Below are positions 22,817 to 31,089 of a stretch of 31,613 nt of DNA, piece by piece. Position numbers and translations under genes: made by a program. Source of the DNA: JALRAP01 sp046302815 (GTDB taxonomy: Bacteria > Bacteroidota > Bacteroidia > AKYH767-A > OLB10); NCBI GenBank assembly GCA_046302815.1, contig JBKCHO010000113.1:1-31613 (forward strand), in the 5' to 3' direction. Numbering within the stretch: position 1 is the first letter of the stretch; the number at the start of each line of letters is the position of its first letter. Below the pieces are notes generated by a model. The model did not search any database. It was given only the letters and a program-made list of their open reading frames with translations, and had not been told where the DNA came from.

Positions 22817-23989
22817 CTACTCCGATAATAGCTTGTCTAGGAACAGTGAAAAATCATCTTTGAATTTTTCAAATTCAACTCCAGTGGCCTTGCCAGAAAA
22901 TCCGGAATAAATCTTGCGCACGCGATGGCTACGATCCAGATAAATGCTAGTTGGGAAGGCTCTGAAATTATCCAATCCTGGCAACACCGACTGAATCTTA
23001 TCACGGTTTGAACAAACCAGCAAAGGGTATGTTATACCTAAACGATTGCGTAATCTCTTCACATTGTTTGCCGCCCTCGAAAAGTCATCTGTTTTTTCAA
23101 ATGACAAACCGATAACTACCACACCACGGCTTTTGTTCTTTTCATAATATTCCTGAAGGAACTCCGATTCATCCAAGCAGTTTGGACACCAAGATCCGAG
23201 AATCTGTACTATTACGACCTTTCCCTTGAATGCTTCATCGCCGAGGTCAACCATATTGCTGTCTGTATCCGGGAAACGAAATCCGAAGGGCTTGTCGCCA
23301 CCTTTGTAGGATGTGATGGCCGTGGGATCGGGTAACGAGGCCTTTTCATCTCGAAACCCGGTAAAGGAGATTTGCCGATGTAACCCTGAATAGAAAACGC
23401 CTTCGATGGTATTGGATTTCACCTTGGCTTTGAACAAATAAACGAATACACCATCAAACGCGGAAAGATGCAGGCTATCGCCATCCACCACACCCTCCAA
23501 GTAGCGGTAGTCACCGGATGCAGTCAAGAAAGTGCCATTCACAACTCCTCCATCCTGTTCGAAAATACCAACGGCATAGGTGCTGTCCTTTGTTCCCGCA
23601 CCAAATACCACCGACCACCTCCCATCGATTCTTTTCGACGGCTCTTTGCTTCTGATATAAAAACGCGGCCCAGCATCGAAATCGATGCGCATAGGTATCG
23701 AAGCATGCGTGGTTCTAGTCAAGTTGATGAAATTGCCCTCAAGCTGCCGATCTCCGACGGCTTTCAACCGCAACTCAGATTCATAGATAGGGAAGCGCAC
23801 AAAAACAGAATCGCCGGATATATTGACCTCATCCAAAATCATTTTTTCAGGACCATTCATGATGGAAAACACATAAGCGGAATCTTTTTTAGAAACCTCA
23901 AATTGAAAAGGAAGATCACCTCCGGGAGTCATAAGCACAGCCCTCCAAATTCCCAAAGCCAGTTTTAAAGTTGAAACGGTTGATATCAT
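22817..23989 (-). CDS. TlpA-like thioredoxin-fold protein lacking a signal peptide
   Basis: In this 390-residue protein, the first about 215 residues are a beta-rich domain that begins at once with GIWRAVLMTPGGDLPFQFEV and contains a second similar unit (RIDGRWSVVFGAG). Residues about 228-390 are a TlpA/AhpC-type thioredoxin domain: PFGFRFPDTDSNMVDLGDEA, KVVIVQILGSWCPNC with C268 and C271, and a cis-proline region FRAFPTSIYLD. Such proteins normally act in the periplasm as disulfide reductases. Here the N-terminus MISTVSTLKLALGIW offers no convincing signal. The frame cannot be extended upstream: a TGA lies a dozen codons before the ATG, with no ATG, GTG or TTG between. The ATG overlaps the lipoprotein stop (ATGA), so it is the last gene of a four-gene operon. 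Confidence 0.9.
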   Translation of the reverse strand: MISTVSTLKLALGIWRAVLMTPGGDLPFQFEVSKKDSAYVFSIMNGPEKMILDEVNISGDSVFVRFPIYESELRLKAVGDRQLEGNFINLTRTTHASIPMRIDFDAGPRFYIRSKEPSKRIDGRWSVVFGAGTKDSTYAVGIFEQDGGVVNGTFLTASGDYRYLEGVVDGDSLHLSAFDGVFVYLFKAKVKSNTIEGVFYSGLHRQISFTGFRDEKASLPDPTAITSYKGGDKPFGFRFPDTDSNMVDLGDEAFKGKVVIVQILGSWCPNCLDESEFLQEYYEKNKSRGVVVIGLSFEKTDDFSRAANNVKRLRNRLGITYPLLVCSNRDKIQSVLPGLDNFRAFPTSIYLDRSHRVRKIYSGFSGKATGVEFEKFKDDFSLFLDKLLSE

Positions 23990-24546
23990 TGGTGTGCAGT
24001 TTGAGGGACTATTTTCCCGGTAAGGTCAAATGAAATACTTTTTCCTAAAGCAGGATCGCTCAAGGCAGAAATTTGGTACTCACCTTTCGATTGGTAATAC
24101 AATGTGTCGGCCGATGCGTGATAGGGATTCTTAGATGCTGTGACTGCGAAAACCGATAGAACGGTACCTGATGAATCATACTCAATCGCGAGTGTTCTCA
24201 CAGAAGCATCCTCCACCATTGCTGAGTGCTCTATCCTAAAACCACCATTGGTGATTAAAGTATCCACTCGGTAGGTGCCCTGTTGAGCCGGCTTGGATAT
24301 GTTCAATTCATGGAAAGGCAACAACTCTGCTCGCCAATCGGGCTTATTTATTTTCAGGGTTTCTGTAGCCCCGTTGGTGGCCATGGTTTTCTCCAGTGCC
24401 GCCGTGGTATTAGCCAAGCTGTCAGCTAGGCGGTCGAAATATCTCGGACAATCAAAATAATTCGATGCATTACGAACAGGGGCATCGCACCCAATGAATA
24501 AAAATCCCGAAAACAGGATAACAAAGATGATAGGCTTGATGGTCAT
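23986..24546 (-). CDS. Lipoprotein of unknown function
   Basis: This 186-residue protein has a clear lipoprotein signal (MTIKPIIFVILFSGFLFIGC, lipobox cysteine 20). The mature part begins with a helix (NYFDCPRYFDRLADSLANTT), then predicted beta strands with repeated turns (GTYRVDTLITNGGFRIEHSA, then RTLAIEYDSSGTVLSVFAVT and GEYQISALSDPALGKSISFD). I do not recognise the family. Both ends overlap neighbours by four bases (ATGA with the TMTC-like gene before it and the TlpA-like gene after it), so all three are translationally coupled. An outer-membrane or periplasmic partner of those proteins is a fair inference. Confidence 0.82.
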   Translation of the reverse strand: MTIKPIIFVILFSGFLFIGCDAPVRNASNYFDCPRYFDRLADSLANTTAALEKTMATNGATETLKINKPDWRAELLPFHELNISKPAQQGTYRVDTLITNGGFRIEHSAMVEDASVRTLAIEYDSSGTVLSVFAVTASKNPYHASADTLYYQSKGEYQISALSDPALGKSISFDLTGKIVPQTAHQ

Positions 24547-26660
24547 TTAGAGGGTACGGCTTTGGAAAGGTATAATTCGGCATTGGCTTTGTCGCCAAGA
24601 TTTTGGTAGGTGAGCCCAAGATTCATAATCAGATTTCTGTTGTTCGGATCAAGGGTTTCTACCTTTTTGAAGAACTCAAGAGCCTTTCCATACTGTTGCA
24701 TTGCAGCATAGCTGTTGCCGGTGTTCATCAGCGCGTCGATGTTGTTGGGTTTGATGCCTAAGGCAAATCCATAAAGTTGGATAGCACCATTGAAATCACC
24801 TTTGCGCGCAAAGGTGTTTCCTTTGTTGTAGTAAGCTTGATGGAAATCTTTTTTCAATGAAATGGCCTTATCAAAATATATTAGGGAGCTGTCTACCTGT
24901 CCGCTCTCGAAAAGGTAAAGCCCAATGTTGTTGAACGACTCGGCATCCGATGGGTTCATGGATATGGCTTGACGAAGATCGGTAAGCGCCTCGTTGTAGC
25001 GCCCCGTTTTTCCATAGCACATCCCCGAAGCTGCAAATATATCAGCGGCTTCAAAAGCCTTGAATGACCTGGCCTTTTCAAATGCAGCAACGGCAGAGGG
25101 ATAGTTTTCTTTCTCCTTGTAGGCGATAGCCAGGTTTTTCCAAGCTTCAGCGTATTCGGGTAGTATGTTCACACCTTTTTCCAAATTGGAAATAGATTGA
25201 TCCAGGTAGGCGTTCTTGGCCACCAGATCCTCAGTTTTATATGCCTTTTCAAAAAGCAATGCGCTTCCGAATGCAAATCGTATTCTGGCGCTCTTTGGGC
25301 AAGTTTTCACATCTTTTGAAAGCAGGGTGAAGTTGTCTTTCCAATCGGCATTTCGACTTATCGTTTTGAAAGCAAAGGTCAAACAGACAATGCCAAGGAT
25401 TGAAATAAAAAGGATGTGGTTTTTGAAATGTCCGATAAACGAAGTCGCGGTATGATTCGAAGTGGTTTTTGTTAATCGTGCCAAACCAACTGATGCAAAA
25501 ACCACGAACCCAACAGAAGGCATATACATGAACCTTTCCGCCATCGTTGACTCTATCAGGATAACCACATTCGATACAACGGAAAATGTGATAACAAAAA
25601 ACAGAATACCGAAATGCAGTGGGTCGCGCTTGCCAAAAGATTTGAAAACATGATATGCGGCTGTGGCGAACAAGGCGAATGTGAGCAAAAACCCGGGGCT
25701 GGCGAAGCTGGACAAAGGAATTTGGTCGAAAGAATAATCGAATGAAAGTGGGTGGGGAAAAACCAAAAGCACAAGGTATCTGCCCAGTATGGCAACGGCA
25801 GTTGCAAACCGCTGTCCATAGCCCTCTGCTTCAACAAGCACATTGTTGATCCGTTGTATTTCTACCTCCGTTTCCAACGAGCCCAGTACAGCCATTCGAA
25901 TCAGTAGAAATGATACTGCAGCTATGCCCATCACCACCGTAGCTTTCAATATAGGCTTGCGTTTCCCTTTGCCGAAGAAATAACCCCATAATGGGAAAAC
26001 GGCCAACAAGGTAATGGCATGTTCCTTTGAAAGTAAAGCAAGGAAGTAGGCGGCACAGGCCATTCCGATTGAAAACAAACGCCCTTTCTTGAAATATTCG
26101 TCCAATTGAAGCAGACTAACCAAGCAGAATAGTAAGCAGAGTATTTCATCTCGACTTTTGATATTGGCGACCACCTCCGTGTGGATCGGGTGTACGGCAA
26201 ATAGCAGTGTGGCAGCCAATGGTACAACCAGTGGGAAGCCAGTCAGCATCCGTGAAAGCAGCAACATCAAAAGAAAACATGTCAGCGAGAAAAACACGAC
26301 ATTCACCAAGTGGCCTGGCATCGGGTTTTCAGGGAAAAGCTCCCATTCAATTGCAAACATGGCTACGGAAAGTGGTCGATACATGTTTTCTTGTCGATCC
26401 CAAAAGCCAGCACGGTATGGCTTGCCAAATACCGATCCAAGCGAATCAATCCCTCCTTTGGTGATGCTGTTTTTGGCCATCACCGTATCATCATCCACCG
26501 TGTAACCGTGTCCTATGGTATTGGCGTATGAGAGAAATGCCACAATAGATGCGATTATCGCAGCAGCAAGAATATGTTTTTTGGAAACAGCGTGCAAAGG
26601 AGCCAACGGCGGCGGATTTATTTCGGTTCCCTTAGTTCCTTTTTTAGATAGAGCACCCAT
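24543..26660 (-). CDS. TMTC-like GT-C membrane protein with C-terminal TPR repeats
   Basis: The protein has 705 residues. Residues about 30-440 hold roughly ten or more membrane segments. The first lumenal/periplasmic loop carries the acidic motif HGYTVDDDTVM (D56-D58), as in GT-C glycosyltransferases. YRPLS, AVHPIHTEVVANIKSRDEIL and LALLSKEHAITLLAVFPL match the DUF1736/TMTC type. Residues about 440-705 are consecutive TPR repeats (for example AEAWKNLAIAYKEKENYPSA, then ADIFAASGMCYGKTGRYNEA, QAYYNKGNTFARKGDFNGA and IDALMNTGNSYAAMQQYGKA). In animals TMTC proteins transfer mannose to Ser/Thr of proteins. In bacteria a protein or lipid O-glycosylation role is likely but unproven. It begins 3 nt after the PH-like gene and overlaps the lipoprotein gene by 4 nt. 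Confidence 0.9.
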   Translation of the reverse strand: MGALSKKGTKGTEINPPPLAPLHAVSKKHILAAAIIASIVAFLSYANTIGHGYTVDDDTVMAKNSITKGGIDSLGSVFGKPYRAGFWDRQENMYRPLSVAMFAIEWELFPENPMPGHLVNVVFFSLTCFLLMLLLSRMLTGFPLVVPLAATLLFAVHPIHTEVVANIKSRDEILCLLFCLVSLLQLDEYFKKGRLFSIGMACAAYFLALLSKEHAITLLAVFPLWGYFFGKGKRKPILKATVVMGIAAVSFLLIRMAVLGSLETEVEIQRINNVLVEAEGYGQRFATAVAILGRYLVLLVFPHPLSFDYSFDQIPLSSFASPGFLLTFALFATAAYHVFKSFGKRDPLHFGILFFVITFSVVSNVVILIESTMAERFMYMPSVGFVVFASVGLARLTKTTSNHTATSFIGHFKNHILFISILGIVCLTFAFKTISRNADWKDNFTLLSKDVKTCPKSARIRFAFGSALLFEKAYKTEDLVAKNAYLDQSISNLEKGVNILPEYAEAWKNLAIAYKEKENYPSAVAAFEKARSFKAFEAADIFAASGMCYGKTGRYNEALTDLRQAISMNPSDAESFNNIGLYLFESGQVDSSLIYFDKAISLKKDFHQAYYNKGNTFARKGDFNGAIQLYGFALGIKPNNIDALMNTGNSYAAMQQYGKALEFFKKVETLDPNNRNLIMNLGLTYQNLGDKANAELYLSKAVPSK

Positions 26661-26663
26661 GAA

Positions 26664-27212
26664 TCAATCTTTGAAATCTATGGCTTCGCCGATACCCGTT
26701 GATCGGAACTTGCCCTGCGAGATGCGTTCCAAAATCCTCGGGAGCGAATGCACTTTGTTCGTGCTGATGAACTTTTTTCTTCCACTCCGGGATACAATTT
26801 CTATCCCGAAAGGGCGCCCCGTTTTGAAAACTTGGCTGTATGATTTACCACCAGAGGCACTTTTGCTTTCCACCATTCGAATCTCCCGGATATCTTCCCA
26901 CAACATCATGGTGAAGTTTTTTTGAAAAGGCGACCATTTCACAAATACACCTTGTTCGTTGATGGCGGTTATTAAACCTTTGATATGATATTCGTAAACG
27001 AAGAATAAACTGATAATGGCCAATGCCAAAATATGGATCCAATAACCAAAAGTTTGTAGAACGAAAGGCTTATGCTCCATGGCCTTGATGACAATCCATG
27101 CGCTTCCTCCTAAAACCAATAAAAGTGTCAAGAAATAGGACGCGGACTTCACCCGTTTTTGGCGCTCATAAAAATTATGTACCGTTTTCTTATATCCTTT
27201 TTCAGACGACAT
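26664..27212 (-). CDS. Two-span membrane protein with PH-like domain
   Basis: The protein is 182 residues. A basic N-terminus (MSSEKGYKKTVHNFYERQKR) precedes two hydrophobic spans (about 25-43 and 56-74). A cytosolic domain follows (about 80-170) with the strands and closing helix of bacterial PH-like domains: GLITAINEQGVFVKWSPFQK, FTMMLWEDIREIRMVES and FGIEIVSRSGRKKFIST, then HSLPRILERIS. These domains are thought to bind partners or lipids. No specific function can be given. It is the first gene of the operon with the TMTC-like protein, which starts 3 nt after its stop, and it probably supports that membrane enzyme. The 93 nt upstream to the divergent CsaA-like gene hold the shared promoter region. 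Confidence 0.8.
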   Translation of the reverse strand: MSSEKGYKKTVHNFYERQKRVKSASYFLTLLLVLGGSAWIVIKAMEHKPFVLQTFGYWIHILALAIISLFFVYEYHIKGLITAINEQGVFVKWSPFQKNFTMMLWEDIREIRMVESKSASGGKSYSQVFKTGRPFGIEIVSRSGRKKFISTNKVHSLPRILERISQGKFRSTGIGEAIDFKD

Positions 27213-27271
27213 AACATCCTCTTTCAGACCCCTAATTTACGCAAAAAGCTCTTTGAGACTGACAGAATCGG

Positions 27272-27301
27272 TTGATGCTATACGCTATTCGGTTAATTTT
27301 G
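27272..27301 (+). promoter_or_regulatory. Promoter of the CsaA-like gene
   Basis: TTG (27272-27274) and TAATTTTG (27294-27301) are 19 nt apart, an exact -33/-7 match. The -7 box ends 4 nt before the ATG at 27306, so transcription should start at the ATG itself. Confidence 0.65.
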
Positions 27302-27305
27302 AAGC

Positions 27306-27644
27306 ATGAAACCAATCATCGAAGCAACCCAATTCCACGATTGTATGATTTTGGCCGGGACGGTCATTTCGGCAAATGTATTTCCTGAAGCACTCAAGCC
27401 GGCATATCAGCTGGAAATTGATTTTGGACCTTACGGGATTAGAAAATCTTCGGCTCAAATCACAAAGTTGTATGACCCCGAGGGGTTGATGGGACTTCAA
27501 GTGATAGCACTCGTAAACATTCCCGCAAGGCGAATAGCTGGTTTCGATTCTGAATGCTTGGTGTTGGGAGCCTTGGGACCGGAAGGGGATGTGGTTTTGC
27601 TCACTACAGAGAGAAAGGTTCAAAATGGCTCAGAGATAGCTTGA
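27306..27644 (+). CDS. csaA: CsaA-like tRNA-binding-domain protein
   Basis: This 112-residue protein is a stand-alone OB-fold tRNA-binding domain. It matches CsaA along its whole length: AGTVISANVFPEALKPAYQL, EIDFGPYGIRKSSAQITKLY, VIALVNIPARRIAGFDSECL and VLGALGPEGDVVLLTTE. CsaA forms a dimer that binds tRNA, and in Bacillus it has been described as having export-related chaperone activity. In other bacteria its role is uncertain. It has its own near-leaderless promoter and is followed by 98 nt before the site-2 protease gene, which has a separate -7 box, so it is probably transcribed alone. Confidence 0.92.
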   Translation: MKPIIEATQFHDCMILAGTVISANVFPEALKPAYQLEIDFGPYGIRKSSAQITKLYDPEGLMGLQVIALVNIPARRIAGFDSECLVLGALGPEGDVVLLTTERKVQNGSEIA

Positions 27645-27667
27645 TTTTCCGATTGTTGCAACAGCTA

Positions 27668-27718
27668 TGACCAAGATCATCTACTATAACTAGCAGCTTG
27701 CCTATCCTTGTAACTTTG
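27668..27718 (+). promoter_or_regulatory. Promoter region of the site-2 protease/transporter operon
   Basis: TAACTTTG at 27711-27718 is an exact -7 box, ending 24 nt before the ATG at 27743. ATGACCAAGATCAT (core 27668-27679) is a symmetrical TGA-N6-TCA dyad of the CRP/FNR type, centred about 44 nt before the end of the -7 box. The -33 position is weak. The in-frame TTG at 27698 lies upstream of the -7 box and so cannot be the translation start. Confidence 0.45.
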
Positions 27719-27742
27719 AACAAACACAACAGGCCCAGGGAC

Positions 27743-28828
27743 ATGAAAAAACAAAATCCGCTTATCCGTATAGCCGGCATTGGGGTTTACATCCATTGGT
27801 CGTTTTCCCTGCTCATACTTTATATCATTTACACCAATGCAAAGGCCGGTTTGGATCCTGTCCAAATCAGCTGGTCGGTGCTTTTTGTTTTATCGATGTT
27901 TTTATGTGTGTTATTGCATGAGTTCGGACATGCAATGGCTGCTCGCAGATATGGCATCAAAACACAAGACATCACTTTGTACCCTATCGGTGGAGTGGCT
28001 AGACTCGAACGCATCCCCGAAAAACCAGTCCACGAACTCGTGGTATCCATCGCCGGCCCCCTGGTCAATGTGGCTATTGTAATACTGCTGATTCCTGTTT
28101 GGTTGCAGCAAGACGCTATGAAGGGCTTTGTTGAGTCATCAGGCGTAATAACGCCATCGAACTTTCTCCCAGCACTTGCTTTTTTGAATATCTGGTTGGC
28201 CTTGTTCAACCTCATCCCCGCCTTTCCAATGGACGGTGGCAGAATTTTGCGCGCCTTGTTGGCAATGAGACTCAGCCGACTCAAAGCCACATCAGTGGCG
28301 GTGTTCATCGGTAAGCTGCTTGCAGGAGGATTTATTATTGCAGGATTTTTTTATAATCCATTTTTGATTTTGATCGGTCTATTTGTCATTCTAGGTGCAC
28401 ATTCCGAGTTGGAAATGGTTCGGCAAAAAGAGATGGTCACAGGACTTACTGCTAAAGATGCCATGATGCTGCACTGGACCGAATTGGATTCCGAACAACC
28501 CCTTTCCATTGCGGTTGATACGCTTCTGGCATCCGAGGCAAAATCATTTCTTGTGGTTGAAAGCGGATCGTATGTTGGAACCCTGAACCGAGATGGAATC
28601 ATCAAGGCCTTGCGAGAAAAAGGGGATCTGGTTTCTATTGGCGAAATTTGTTCTCGTGAAATTTCCTATGCCGATTTCAATACACCATTGGATGAGGTTT
28701 TTGAACGCTTTCGCAATGAGCGGATGCCGTTGATATTGGTGATGGAAAAAGGGGCTTTGATAGGTGTGATTGATGCGGAAAACATCGCTGAACTTATTTT
28801 GATAAAACAGGCTCGAAACACGGCCTAG
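27743..28828 (+). CDS. Site-2 protease (M50) with CBS-domain pair
   Basis: The start is placed at the ATG at 27743 (361 residues) because the promoter box lies between it and the earlier TTG. Residues 1-225 are a six-span M50B core: HEFGH (H59, E60, H63) binds zinc, and FNLIPAFPMDGGR supplies D164. SIAGPLVNV marks the conserved middle helix. Residues about 238-350 hold two CBS units (TAKDAMMLHWTELDSEQPLS, then LVVESGSYVGTLNRDGIIKA, SIGEICSREISYADFNTPLD and LVMEKGALIGVIDAENIAEL), which usually sense adenine nucleotides. It cleaves membrane proteins within the bilayer, as SpoIVFB does. The target is not evident. The Na/Pi-transporter-like gene follows after 10 nt. Confidence 0.93.
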   Translation: MKKQNPLIRIAGIGVYIHWSFSLLILYIIYTNAKAGLDPVQISWSVLFVLSMFLCVLLHEFGHAMAARRYGIKTQDITLYPIGGVARLERIPEKPVHELVVSIAGPLVNVAIVILLIPVWLQQDAMKGFVESSGVITPSNFLPALAFLNIWLALFNLIPAFPMDGGRILRALLAMRLSRLKATSVAVFIGKLLAGGFIIAGFFYNPFLILIGLFVILGAHSELEMVRQKEMVTGLTAKDAMMLHWTELDSEQPLSIAVDTLLASEAKSFLVVESGSYVGTLNRDGIIKALREKGDLVSIGEICSREISYADFNTPLDEVFERFRNERMPLILVMEKGALIGVIDAENIAELILIKQARNTA

Positions 28829-28838
28829 AAAGAGTACG

Positions 28839-30428
28839 ATGTATCCATTCCCTTGGTGGACCCTATTGGCTGGTACAGCCCTGTTCCTATTCGGCATGCA
28901 TGTCGTAGAGCAGGCACTCAATGTCCTCGCCGGAAGACCTTTCAAAGTTTTCTTACGAAAACAAACGAGCAATACCGTAAAGTCCGTTTTTTCAGGAGCA
29001 CTGGTAACAGCACTACTTCAGAGTAGCTCAATGGTCTCCCTAATGGTGATGTCCTTGGCGGGTGCAGGCATTATCGGCTTGGAATCGGGTATCGGTTTGA
29101 TTTTAGGCGCCAACCTTGGAACAACAACAACGGGTTGGATAATCTCCTCCCTGGGCTTTCGTTACAGCATATCTGATATGGCTTATCCGCTCTTGGCAAT
29201 AAGCGGCTTGGCTGGTATTTTCCTACGAAATGAGAAATGGCAATCCATTGCCAAGGTTTTAACGGGATTGTCGCTAATGTTCATCGGCATAGGATGGATG
29301 CGAGAAGCTTTCGCTGATGTCGCTTATTTCGAAGATCAATTGAATTGGAAGTTAAGCCCTCAGTTTTGGTTTGTGATTGTGGGATTGATAATTGCAGCCG
29401 CATTGCAATCCAGTTCAGCTACCGTAGCCTTGGCACTCACCTCCATCTCTACTGGCCTGATCGATTTGCAACAAGCTATGCTTTTGGTGATTGGTGCCGA
29501 TATGGGAACCACTGTAACGGCACTAATTGCCACATGGAGGGCAAATACCATCAAGAAGAGGGTGGGATGGTCTCAAATCCTATTCAATATTTTTTCAAGC
29601 GGCCTGGCTTGGCTCATGCTACCTTGGTACCAGTGGCTTATCCAATCGGCTTTTGGCATATATGATAGCTTGGTGGCCCTCGCTTTTTTTCACACCTTAA
29701 TGAATTTGTTCGGAATACTGGTGATGGTGCCGATGGTGATACCATATTCGAAACTCATCACCCATTTGGTCCCTGGTGGAACGGAATTGTTGTCTGTAAG
29801 TATTAAAGAAGCCGATCCATACGAGTTCCATTCTGCATCCGAGGCGATGCACGCCGAATCACACAAGTTTTATGAACGGTCCTTATCCCTTTTGCGTGAC
29901 TTTTTCAATATCTCTAACAATAGATCATCGCAACATGTGAGAACCTATGCCGATTTGAAAAGGTATGAGAACGAAATCGCTATGTTCGGATTGAAGATGC
30001 AACGAAATGCACTTAATGAGGCAGAGGCGGCCGAACTGAATAATATTACCCAATCGGTTCGTCATACTGCAACGGCCGTAAAGGATGTAAAAGATATTTT
30101 GCACAATATCGATGAACTCCGAAACTCAGCCTCTGATGATCTCTACGGATTCTATCAAACATTGCAAAAATGCCAGGAACAATTCTATAATCAGCTTGGT
30201 CTGACACTCCAAAAGCATACTGATGAAAAGTCTGACGCCATGATCTTATTAAAAGATGTGGCGGAAAGTACCCACAGAGTGGCATCCGATGATGTTTACA
30301 GGTTATTTTCAGGCAAATCTCACCGCGAAATCATGATCCCTAGCTTACTTAATCTGATCCGGTCGGTTAACAATTCGAACGAATCGCTTCTGCGAGCCAT
30401 GTTGGGCGACGGACTTCTTTCAAGATAA
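28839..30428 (+). CDS. Na/Pi cotransporter (NptA-type) with PhoU-like tail
   Basis: In this 529-residue protein, the membrane part (about 5-310) contains the two inverted repeats of the family: QSSS at 61-64 with GANLGTT at 90-96, and QSSS at 190-193 with GADMGTT at 219-225. These paired motifs bind Na+ and phosphate in SLC34-type carriers. Residues about 335-529 are helical and resemble PhoU (SASEAMHAESHKFYERSLSL, RYENEIAMFGLKMQR, and VRHTATAVKDVKDILHNIDE). It would take up phosphate, or export or respond to it, at the inner membrane. It is the second gene of a unit with the site-2 protease 10 nt upstream, which suggests that the two are co-expressed rather than that one acts on the other. 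No terminator hairpin is seen between its stop and the Hsp20 promoter. Confidence 0.92.
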   Translation: MYPFPWWTLLAGTALFLFGMHVVEQALNVLAGRPFKVFLRKQTSNTVKSVFSGALVTALLQSSSMVSLMVMSLAGAGIIGLESGIGLILGANLGTTTTGWIISSLGFRYSISDMAYPLLAISGLAGIFLRNEKWQSIAKVLTGLSLMFIGIGWMREAFADVAYFEDQLNWKLSPQFWFVIVGLIIAAALQSSSATVALALTSISTGLIDLQQAMLLVIGADMGTTVTALIATWRANTIKKRVGWSQILFNIFSSGLAWLMLPWYQWLIQSAFGIYDSLVALAFFHTLMNLFGILVMVPMVIPYSKLITHLVPGGTELLSVSIKEADPYEFHSASEAMHAESHKFYERSLSLLRDFFNISNNRSSQHVRTYADLKRYENEIAMFGLKMQRNALNEAEAAELNNITQSVRHTATAVKDVKDILHNIDELRNSASDDLYGFYQTLQKCQEQFYNQLGLTLQKHTDEKSDAMILLKDVAESTHRVASDDVYRLFSGKSHREIMIPSLLNLIRSVNNSNESLLRAMLGDGLLSR

Positions 30429-30462
30429 TTTTGTAATCCCTGATATAAATCATTTTTTAGGA

Positions 30463-30474
30463 TGATGTATGTCA
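30463..30474. promoter_or_regulatory. TGA-N6-TCA dyad upstream of the Hsp20 promoter
   Basis: GATGATGTATGTCATC (30461-30476) is symmetrical over five bases on each side and holds the TGA-N6-TCA core of CRP/FNR-type operators. Its centre is 37.5 nt before the end of the -7 box. The arms end just before the -33 TTG. Confidence 0.35.
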
Positions 30475-30476
30475 TC

Positions 30477-30506
30477 TTGGTGCCAATTCACGCGAATTTA
30501 CTTTTG
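30477..30506 (+). promoter_or_regulatory. Promoter of the Hsp20 gene
   Basis: TTG (30477-30479) and TACTTTTG (30499-30506), 19 nt apart, are exact matches to the Bacteroidota housekeeping promoter. The leader to the ATG at 30557 is about 45 nt, longer than in the other promoters of this window. No CIRCE element (the HrcA operator) is seen. Confidence 0.65.
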
Positions 30507-30556
30507 GGTTATTGAATGCAACCAACCAGTATTAACCATTTTAAAAACCAAGCACC

Positions 30557-30988
30557 ATGTCACTCATCAAAAACAACCAAGGAGGCTATTTCTCCTTCCG
30601 TCCATTCATCAATGAGTTCTTCAATGACCGAATCAGCCTCAACAAAATGTTTGATGGAGAAGATTATCCCGCCGTCAATATCGTTGAAAACGAAAAGAAT
30701 TACGAGATCGAAGTTGCTGCCCCAGGAATGAAAAAAGAGGACTTCAAGGTTGAGATCGAAAACGGCGTTCTCACCATCTCAGCAGAAAAAAAGGAAGAAA
30801 AAAAGGAGTCCAAGAAAAATTACACCCGGCAAGAGTATTATTACAATTCTTTCACCCGTTCGTTTACGCTTCCGGAGAATGCCAAGGAGGATGATTTGGT
30901 AGCCCGTTATGAAGATGGCATGCTGAAGCTTGCAGTAGCTAAAAAGGCGATTACTGTTTCCAAGGCTCGTGAAATCGAAGTGGCTTGA
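30557..30988 (+). CDS. Hsp20/alpha-crystallin small heat-shock protein
   Basis: This 143-residue protein has the three parts of a small heat-shock protein. There is a short N-terminal arm rich in Phe (GYFSFRPFINEFFNDR). The alpha-crystallin domain spans about 38-128: PAVNIVENEKNYEIEVAAPG, EDFKVEIENGVLTISAEKKE, then YYYNSFTRSFTLPENAKEDD and ARYEDGMLKLAVAKK. The tail REIEVA contains an I-x-V motif that docks on neighbouring subunits. It holds unfolding proteins in large oligomers without ATP. It is monocistronic, with a strong promoter 50 nt upstream and a strong terminator 24 nt downstream. Confidence 0.95.
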   Translation: MSLIKNNQGGYFSFRPFINEFFNDRISLNKMFDGEDYPAVNIVENEKNYEIEVAAPGMKKEDFKVEIENGVLTISAEKKEEKKESKKNYTRQEYYYNSFTRSFTLPENAKEDDLVARYEDGMLKLAVAKKAITVSKAREIEVA

Positions 30989-31011
30989 TAATTTCACACC
31001 GGATTTAATGT

Positions 31012-31032
31012 GGGGGCTTCGGCCCCCTTTTT
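31012..31032 (+). terminator. Rho-independent terminator after the Hsp20 gene
   Basis: GGGGGC (31012-31017), loop TTCG (31018-31021) and GCCCCC (31022-31027), followed by five T. It is a perfect 6-bp GC stem with a stable UUCG tetraloop, placed 24 nt after the Hsp20 stop. Confidence 0.92.
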
Positions 31033-31089
31033 CATTTTACTTGGTGTTCTTTCTTATTTTTACCCAGCCATACAACTAAGTTGAATTAC

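Noticed and set aside
27698..27742. TTG at 27698 as start of the site-2 protease.
   Set aside because: It precedes the exact -7 box at 27711-27718; the ATG at 27743 begins the normal M50 N-terminus.
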